Below, in pieces: positions 59,121 through 64,000 of a stretch of 64,000 nt of DNA (position 1 is its first letter; each line of letters begins with the position of its first letter). This DNA is from Mycobacterium sp. Aquia_213 (GTDB lineage: Bacteria; Actinomycetota; Actinomycetes; Mycobacteriales; Mycobacteriaceae): positions 2,976,001 through 3,040,000 of the forward strand of contig NZ_CP113116.1 in NCBI RefSeq assembly GCF_026625985.1. Reading direction: 5' to 3'. The notes beneath the pieces were generated by a model. That model saw nothing but the letters and a program-made list of their open reading frames with translations. It was not told the origin of the DNA and did not search any database. The position numbers and the translations under genes are program-made.

Positions 59121-60323
59121 TCAGTCCCCCCGCATGATCAGTGCGACCTGCTCGCTCATGATCCCGCCGTTGCCGGTGACGAATGCGGTGTGGCAGTCCG
59201 GCACTTGGGCGTCGCCGGCTCGTCCCATCACCTGCCGCGCGCCATCGACGACATGATGCATGCCGCCGGCCATACCGGCCTGACCAAACGACAGCTGACC
59301 GCCGGCGGTGTTGAGCGGGAAGTCGCCGCGGTAGGTGAGATCGTGCTCGGTAACCCAGGACATGCCTAGGCCTTTGGCGCAGAAGCCGGCGTCTTCCAGG
59401 CTCATCAGCACCGTGATCGTGTAGCAGTCGTAGATCGAGGCGACGTCGACATCGGACCGATCCAGCCCTGACATGGCAAACGCCTTGTCGGCGGCACGTG
59501 CGATCGGGGTATGCAGCAGGTCGTCGGCGTAGGTCGGGGTCTTGAAGGCGATGTGCTCGCCAAAACCCTTGATCCACACCGGGCGACGGCGGCCACGGCG
59601 GGCAATGTCGGCGTTGGCGAGCAGGACCCCTACTCCCCCGTGCACCCGCATCACGGTTTCCAGCATGTGGATCGGGTCGGCGATCATCGGGCTGTCCAGG
59701 ACGTCGTCGACGGTGATCGGGGTGCCGTGGAAAACCGCGCCGGGATGTGCGCAGGCGTTGGTGCGTTGGTCGACCGCGATCTTGGCGACCGCGGCGGGAT
59801 CGTAGCCGAATTCCGCGGCGTAGCGCTGGGCGATCTGTGCGTACGGGGCATTCTGACCCAGGTTGCCGTACGGGATTTCGAACTCGGCCTGCGGCGACCC
59901 ATAGTTGTTCGACGACGCCCCATACCAGTTCGGGGCGGGCGCCGGGCGTTGTTCGGATTGGGGCACCGATGCCGAACCGGGCACCACGGCGAGCACCGCC
60001 TCGCAGATGCCGAGTTCGATCGCGGCGGCGGCGCGCCAGATCATTCCGGCAGAGGTGGCCCCGCCCAGATCGACGCGCTCGCCGAAATCAAGGGCCAAAC
60101 CCAGGTATTCGCACAAAGTGGCCGGGGCGAACATCGCCGATTCGGCCACGCCATGGGTGAGCAGACCGTTGATGTGCGCCGGATCGACACCGGCATCCTC
60201 GACGGCCATCTTCGCCAGCAGCGCGTACTGGTCGAGGGTGAACAGCGGCGGCCCGGTCGGACGGCGCTGCGCCGGCAACTCCGCGATGCCGACGATGGCC
60301 GCTTCGCCTCGCAATCCCGTCAC
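59121..60323 (-). CDS. thiolase-fold lipid-transfer/aldolase-like protein (Ltp2-like)
   Basis: A 400-residue thiolase-superfamily protein. The nucleophile Cys position of thiolases holds no Cys here (DLGGATSAGM), and it has HGGVGVLLANA, EHDLTYRGDFPLNTAGGQLSFGQAGMAG and GNGGIMSEQ. This pattern is that of lipid-transfer-type enzymes such as Ltp2, which with a DUF35 partner splits beta-hydroxyacyl-CoA by retro-aldol cleavage. GTG 60323 overlaps the MaoC stop by 4 bp, and DUF35 follows by 4 bp. Confidence 0.88.
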   Translation of the reverse strand: MTGLRGEAAIVGIAELPAQRRPTGPPLFTLDQYALLAKMAVEDAGVDPAHINGLLTHGVAESAMFAPATLCEYLGLALDFGERVDLGGATSAGMIWRAAAAIELGICEAVLAVVPGSASVPQSEQRPAPAPNWYGASSNNYGSPQAEFEIPYGNLGQNAPYAQIAQRYAAEFGYDPAAVAKIAVDQRTNACAHPGAVFHGTPITVDDVLDSPMIADPIHMLETVMRVHGGVGVLLANADIARRGRRRPVWIKGFGEHIAFKTPTYADDLLHTPIARAADKAFAMSGLDRSDVDVASIYDCYTITVLMSLEDAGFCAKGLGMSWVTEHDLTYRGDFPLNTAGGQLSFGQAGMAGGMHHVVDGARQVMGRAGDAQVPDCHTAFVTGNGGIMSEQVALIMRGD

Positions 60324-60772
60324 GAGGGCGTTCCGCTGATGTTTTCTCGAAGGGGTAACTCGACCGTCGCGGTTCCGGGCATCAGGACGGTGTCGTCGCG
60401 GCGGCCGGCGATCTCGAGGTCCACCAGGCCGGCGCCGCTCGTCAGGCGTTTGCCGGTGACCACTCCGCCGAACGTCAGCGGCTCGCCGGGCAACGCGGTT
60501 GCCCGGTTCTGCACCGAGAACGACACCAGACGACCGCGCCCGCCGATCCAGTCACCGACCGCACGGGCCAGCAGCGCCGCCTGAAGCGGGCCGTGCACCA
60601 ATACGTTGTCGTAGCCTTCGACATCGCGTGCCCACTCTTTGTCGTAGTGAATGCGGTGACCGTTGTAGGTGGCGGCGCTGAAAAAGAACAGCTGGGTTTC
60701 GTCGGCGGTGACGGTCAGCGCGGGAATCTGCTCACCCACGTCGATGTCGTCGTAAAACACCTGCTCACTCAT
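60320..60772 (-). CDS. MaoC-like hotdog hydratase subunit
   Basis: A 150-residue hotdog-fold protein with TYNGHRIHYDKEWA and HGPLQAALLARAVG, matching the HRIHYD branch of MaoC hydratases (acyl-CoA, mesaconyl-CoA-type). His42 is the likely catalytic base; Asn37 stands five residues before it. It lies 7 bp after the second hotdog gene and overlaps the thiolase-like gene by 4 bp. The two hotdog genes probably form one heteromeric hydratase as ChsH1/ChsH2 do. Confidence 0.85.
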   Translation of the reverse strand: MSEQVFYDDIDVGEQIPALTVTADETQLFFFSAATYNGHRIHYDKEWARDVEGYDNVLVHGPLQAALLARAVGDWIGGRGRLVSFSVQNRATALPGEPLTFGGVVTGKRLTSGAGLVDLEIAGRRDDTVLMPGTATVELPLRENISGTPS

Positions 60773-60779
60773 TGTGTTC

Positions 60780-61280
60780 CTAGGGTCGGGCGATCATCGA
60801 CGTCGAAGCTTCGGCGACCAGCTCGCCGTGCTGGTTGCGGTACACCGTGTGCCAGGTCACCAGGACGAATTTGCCGGAGCGTCCTTGCTTTTCGACGATC
60901 GACTCGATGGTGCGAACCATTTCGATCTCGTCGCGGTGATAGGCCGGCAGGTGAAAAGTGAAGCTTTCGCCGCCGGCCATTCGTTTCGGTGCCCGCGGAA
61001 ACCCGAGACCGCCGGACACCGCACCGGAGGAACCATCGGGCCGCAGCGAATCCAGATGCGCGACGCCGAGCACGGCGTACTGCAGATACAGCGGCGGGCA
61101 GAATATGTCGCGAAAGCCGTTGGCGCGAGCGTAATCCGGGTCGAAATACAGCGGGTTGTGGTCACCGACCGCCGCCGCCCACCGCTGCCAATCGCGCCGG
61201 TTCACCTCACCGGTCGCGGTCGCGGCGACGGTACCCACGCGCGACGCCGACTCGGCGTCGATCAGGGTGTCCTCACTCAC
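60780..61280 (-). CDS. MaoC N-terminal-like (FAS1-type) hotdog subunit
   Basis: A 166-residue hotdog protein. The hydratase-2 motif is AVGDHNPLYFDPDYA: the Asp (Asp40) is kept but the usual His five residues on is Tyr45. It is therefore the non-matching partner of the HRIHYD subunit. GTG 61280 overlaps the FadE stop by 8 bp, with GGAGGAG upstream. Confidence 0.85.
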   Translation of the reverse strand: MSEDTLIDAESASRVGTVAATATGEVNRRDWQRWAAAVGDHNPLYFDPDYARANGFRDIFCPPLYLQYAVLGVAHLDSLRPDGSSGAVSGGLGFPRAPKRMAGGESFTFHLPAYHRDEIEMVRTIESIVEKQGRSGKFVLVTWHTVYRNQHGELVAEASTSMIARP

Positions 61281-62397
61281 GGATCTCCTCCAGGGTTTCT
61301 GCCAGCCAGGCCGCGGCGACGTCTGCCCCACCGCCGAGAGTTGAACCGAGCCTTGCCCGCTCGGTCCACAAGTGCAGATCTGTTTCGGTCACATAGCCGA
61401 TCCCGCCGTGCAATTGATGGGCGTCCAGCGTGACCAGCCGGGCCGCCGTACCGGCATGCATGCGCGCGATGGCCGTTTGCCGGGTCGCCAACCCTCCGCG
61501 CGCGATCCAGAAGACCGCGGAGTGCGCGGCCAATCGCGCCGCGGCCAAGGCTATGTGCATGTTGGCGATCAGATGCTGCGCCGCCTGGAAGGAGGCGATA
61601 GGACGGCCGAACTGATGGCGAAGCTTGGTGTACTCGACGGTGCGGTCCAACACCGCCTGTCCGACGCCGACCAGGTCGAGTGACCCCAACGCCACCGCCG
61701 CATTGGCCAAGCGGCGCAGCGCCGTTCGGGTGTCGCCGTCGGTTTCGTCGAGCAGCGCGTCGGCGCCGACGGTCACATCGTCGAACCGCACCGCGAACGC
61801 GCGGTATCCGCCGGCCATGGCCAGCGGGTCGATGCTCACCCCGGCCGTGCTGGTGTCGACGGCGAAGACCAGCGTGCGGTCGCCCGCCGAGGCTGACACC
61901 ACGATGAGATCGGCAACGTCGGCGTCGGCGACGTAGTCCGCGACCCCGCCCAGCCGCCACCCGGTCGAATCGGGAGCGGCGCGCAGCGCGGCCGAAACAT
62001 CCGCGGCGTCACGGGCGTTCCACAACGCCGTGGTTCCGCGGGCAGTCCCACCGGCCAGCGGCGGCAGCAATGCCGTCTTGACGTCCGGCGAGCCAAGCTG
62101 GTCGATCGCCAGCGCCGCGGCAATCGTGCTGTGCACCGCCGTCGGACACAACCCTCGGCCGGCTTCGGTGTAGAAGACCGCGAGATCATCCAGCGAGCCA
62201 CCCGAGCCGCCGTACTCCTCGGCGACGGCGAGCCCGAACACGCCGGCGTCGGCCAATGCCTTCCACAGCGTCGGGGTGCTTCGATCCGCGCCGGGTTGTC
62301 CGAGCCCACGCACAAGACTGGCCGGGCACTCCGCGGCCAACAGCGCGCGCACCGACGCGGCGAACTCACGCTGTTCGGCGGTGGGGATCGCTTTCAT
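61273..62397 (-). CDS. acyl-CoA dehydrogenase subunit (FadE, no catalytic Glu)
   Basis: A 374-residue FadE. The FAD-binding and helical C-terminal core (TVEYTKLRHQFGRPIASFQAAQHLIANM, HQLHGGIGY) are present, but the Glu-containing LERG segment of its partner is replaced by LANAAVALGS. It fits the beta subunit of the alpha2beta2 acyl-CoA dehydrogenases used for steroid side chains, which need a second FadE. ATG 62397 starts 3 bp after its partner ends. Confidence 0.88.
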   Translation of the reverse strand: MKAIPTAEQREFAASVRALLAAECPASLVRGLGQPGADRSTPTLWKALADAGVFGLAVAEEYGGSGGSLDDLAVFYTEAGRGLCPTAVHSTIAAALAIDQLGSPDVKTALLPPLAGGTARGTTALWNARDAADVSAALRAAPDSTGWRLGGVADYVADADVADLIVVSASAGDRTLVFAVDTSTAGVSIDPLAMAGGYRAFAVRFDDVTVGADALLDETDGDTRTALRRLANAAVALGSLDLVGVGQAVLDRTVEYTKLRHQFGRPIASFQAAQHLIANMHIALAAARLAAHSAVFWIARGGLATRQTAIARMHAGTAARLVTLDAHQLHGGIGYVTETDLHLWTERARLGSTLGGGADVAAAWLAETLEEIRE

Positions 62398-62400
62398 GCG

Positions 62401-63579
62401 TCACCGCCCATAGGAAGGCATTCCATGGCCGCGCTGGGCGATGACATCACGCAACACCTCGTTGGTGCCCCCACCGAAGCGCATCAACGGTGCGGCCCGG
62501 TACAGCCGTTCGAATTTGCCTGCCAGGGGCGCGGTTTCGCTGCGGTGCGCGAGCAAGCCGTCGGGGCCGAGCAGATCGAGTGCCAGATCGGCGATGCGCT
62601 GCCGCAGCTCACTGGTGAAGACCTTCTCGACGCTGACCTCCACGGTCGGAATCACGCCACTGTCCAGGATCGAGGCGGCCTCGTAACCCATCAACGTCGC
62701 CACCTCGACGTCGGCTTCGGCCTGCGCCAGCCGACGCCGAAGGGCCGCGTCGTCGGCAGGCACGGAACCGTCGCGCCGCGGGCTGCGGGCAAGTGCGCGC
62801 AGTTCGTCCACGGCGCGGCGCATATCGCCCGCATTGGTCAGCGCACCGCGTTCCAGATCGAGCGCGCCGGTGATGTAGGTCCAGCCGCGGTTGACCTCCC
62901 CCACCAGGTTCGTGACGGGGACCCGCACGTCGTCGAAATGCACCTCGTTCGTGCGGTAGCCAGACCACGCGTACAGCGGGCGGATCGCGACGCCCGGGCT
63001 GTCGATCGGCACGATGATCACCGAAATCCCGCGATGGCGCACACCATTCGGGTCGGTCCGCACGCACAGCCACTCGTGCGTGGCACGCTGTGCCCCGCTG
63101 TTCCAGATCTTGCTGCCGTCGATTACCCAGTGCTCGCCGTCACGTGTCGCGCGGGTGCGCAGGCTGGCCAGGTCGGTTCCGGCCTCGGCCTCGGAATAGC
63201 CGACAGCGCAGATCATTTCGCCCTTGGCGATCAGCGGGAGCCACTCGTTCTTGTTCTGCTCGGTCCCGTGCCGCATGATCATCGGTGCCACCGAGGTGAC
63301 CGTGAGGTCGGGTCCGGGCACGCCCCAATATTCGAACTCGCTCATCAGCAGGTGTTGATGCACCGCGCCGAGACCCAGGCCGCCATACTCCCGTGGCCAG
63401 TTCAGTCCGAACCAGCCCTTGGCACCGATCTTGCGGCGAAATCGCGCCACCTCGCCATTGGGGAATTCCAGATCGTGCTCGGCCAGTTCGTCTCGTAGTT
63501 CTGCCGTGACGTTCTCGGAGAGGAATTCGCGAACCTCGGTCAGCCATGCGTTTTGCCCGGCGTCGAGTTCGAAATCCAT
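62401..63579 (-). CDS. acyl-CoA dehydrogenase subunit (FadE, catalytic)
   Basis: A 392-residue FadE. It has EAGTDLASLRTRA, WVIDGSKIWNSGAQ, and Glu243 in ALDLERGAL, the position of the catalytic Glu in the IVD/LCAD-like enzymes, and an ending GGTNEVLRDVIAQRGHG. It should desaturate an acyl-CoA together with the downstream FadE. It opens the nine-gene module, with AAAGGGG upstream of ATG 63579, and is divergent from a TetR gene. Confidence 0.9.
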   Translation of the reverse strand: MDFELDAGQNAWLTEVREFLSENVTAELRDELAEHDLEFPNGEVARFRRKIGAKGWFGLNWPREYGGLGLGAVHQHLLMSEFEYWGVPGPDLTVTSVAPMIMRHGTEQNKNEWLPLIAKGEMICAVGYSEAEAGTDLASLRTRATRDGEHWVIDGSKIWNSGAQRATHEWLCVRTDPNGVRHRGISVIIVPIDSPGVAIRPLYAWSGYRTNEVHFDDVRVPVTNLVGEVNRGWTYITGALDLERGALTNAGDMRRAVDELRALARSPRRDGSVPADDAALRRRLAQAEADVEVATLMGYEAASILDSGVIPTVEVSVEKVFTSELRQRIADLALDLLGPDGLLAHRSETAPLAGKFERLYRAAPLMRFGGGTNEVLRDVIAQRGHGMPSYGR

Positions 63580-63724
63580 TCCGGCCCCTTTGCCCTTTCA
63601 CCCAGCCGCGTCAGCGTAACGCCGCTGCGAGATTTCGCCCGCTGTTTCGCACTGACGTTACGCCCGCGCGCGCCCGCGCTCGGCGCGCCCCACGGACAGC
63701 GTCACCCCTATTCGCTGACATTCG

Positions 63725-63744
63725 TCATTGACAGGTGGCAATGA
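63725..63744. promoter_or_regulatory. candidate TetR operator between FadE module and TetR
   Basis: TCATTG-ACAGGTGG-CAATGA has perfect 6-bp arms eight bases apart. It sits 19 bp before the TetR start and about 145 bp upstream of the divergent FadE start, in the 184-bp interval, a usual place for a TetR operator that controls both. Confidence 0.45.
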
Positions 63745-63763
63745 ATGGGGATACGTTTCTGCC

Positions 63764-64000
63764 ATGCCGCCGACGACACCGGCCCCGGGGACTGCCCCGG
63801 TCGTGAACGTTCGAGAGGCGCAGCGACTGCAAACGCGCGCACGTCTTTTCGACGCCGCGGTGGCCGAGATCGGGCGATCCGGATTAGCGGGCGCCGACGT
63901 CGCGGCGATCGCCGCGGCCACGGGTGTCGCGCGCGGCACCTTCTATTTCCACTTCCCGACCAAGGAGCACATCCTCGTCGAGCTCGAGCGGGCCGAAGAA
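63764..64000 (+). CDS. TetR family regulator, 3' end cut by window
   Basis: The first 79 residues of a TetR protein run off the window end. After a Pro/Thr-rich start there is a typical DNA-binding domain (ARLFDAAVAEIGRSG...AAIAAATGVARGTFYFHFPTKEHILVELE). It is divergent from the FadE/MaoC/Ltp2-like operon, so it is the likely regulator of that module. The ligand domain is not visible. Confidence 0.85.
   Translation, partial: MPPTTPAPGTAPVVNVREAQRLQTRARLFDAAVAEIGRSGLAGADVAAIAAATGVARGTFYFHFPTKEHILVELERAEE

Noticed and set aside
1..64000. CRISPR arrays, tRNA, rRNA and insertion sequences
   Set aside because: No spaced direct repeat series, no tRNA-like cloverleaf with CCA end, no rRNA stretch and no transposase with terminal repeats was seen on reading the window.

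Overview
The window is high-GC actinobacterial DNA that reads as a Mycobacterium chromosome, probably a slow-growing or environmental species. The evidence is a secreted cutinase-like esterase, a WS/DGAT acyltransferase, a 13E12/DUF222 HNH protein, a mycofactocin-type SDR, a FadD9/CAR-type carboxylic acid reductase, several P450s, FadD/FadE genes, a SigF-like sigma factor and abundant GTG/TTG starts. I see no rRNA, tRNA, CRISPR array, insertion sequence or prophage.

Layout. 1-16 kb is mixed: a 5'-truncated cutinase, an NTF2-like protein, a tandem YbjQ-like protein, WS/DGAT, a flavin hydroxylase divergent from a large LuxR-type STAND regulator, a MacB/FtsX-type ABC pair, a methyltransferase, a DUF4389 membrane protein, another flavin monooxygenase, a double-ABM membrane protein and an SDR. 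16-18.4 kb holds a SigF-like sigma factor behind a possible coupled leader ORF, a lipoprotein, and a frameshifted remnant of a second copy of that lipoprotein. 18.4-28.4 kb is one plus-strand operon: TetR, P450, SDR, CAR, amidohydrolase and two M24-fold proteins, the second of which has lost most metal ligands. 28.5-29.9 kb is a 13E12/HNH gene whose last 33 codons have been put out of frame by one extra T.

29.9-38.4 kb is a minus-strand catabolic operon headed by a TetR gene: P450, mycofactocin-type SDR, enoyl-CoA hydratase, double CaiB/BaiF CoA-transferase, SDR and a phosphotransferase-fold protein. A shared palindromic element lies upstream of both the TetR gene and the P450 gene, so autoregulation plus operon control is likely. 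38.5-54.5 kb holds a SecDF-P1-head lipoprotein, a TIM-barrel protein, a sulfatase/flavin monooxygenase/Gfo-Idh operon, nitronate monooxygenase, small secreted and membrane proteins, a methyltransferase, an amidohydrolase/class II aldolase/acyl-CoA ligase operon, a Asp-nucleophile alpha/beta hydrolase behind a short coupled leader ORF, and an EamA-like transporter.

54.5-64 kb is the most coherent system: a nine-gene minus-strand operon of two FadE subunits, two MaoC/hotdog subunits, a thiolase-fold Ltp2-like protein, a DUF35 OB-fold partner, an HSL-type hydrolase, a BVMO-like flavoprotein and an acyl-CoA synthetase, with a divergent TetR gene cut by the window end. The gene set mirrors the mycobacterial cholesterol side-chain module (heteromeric acyl-CoA dehydrogenase, ChsH1/ChsH2 hydratase, Ltp2-DUF35 retro-aldolase) but adds a BVMO-like enzyme and hydrolase, suggesting a paralogous route for another cyclic or branched acyl-CoA. 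All functions are inferred by reading the sequence; no searches were run.
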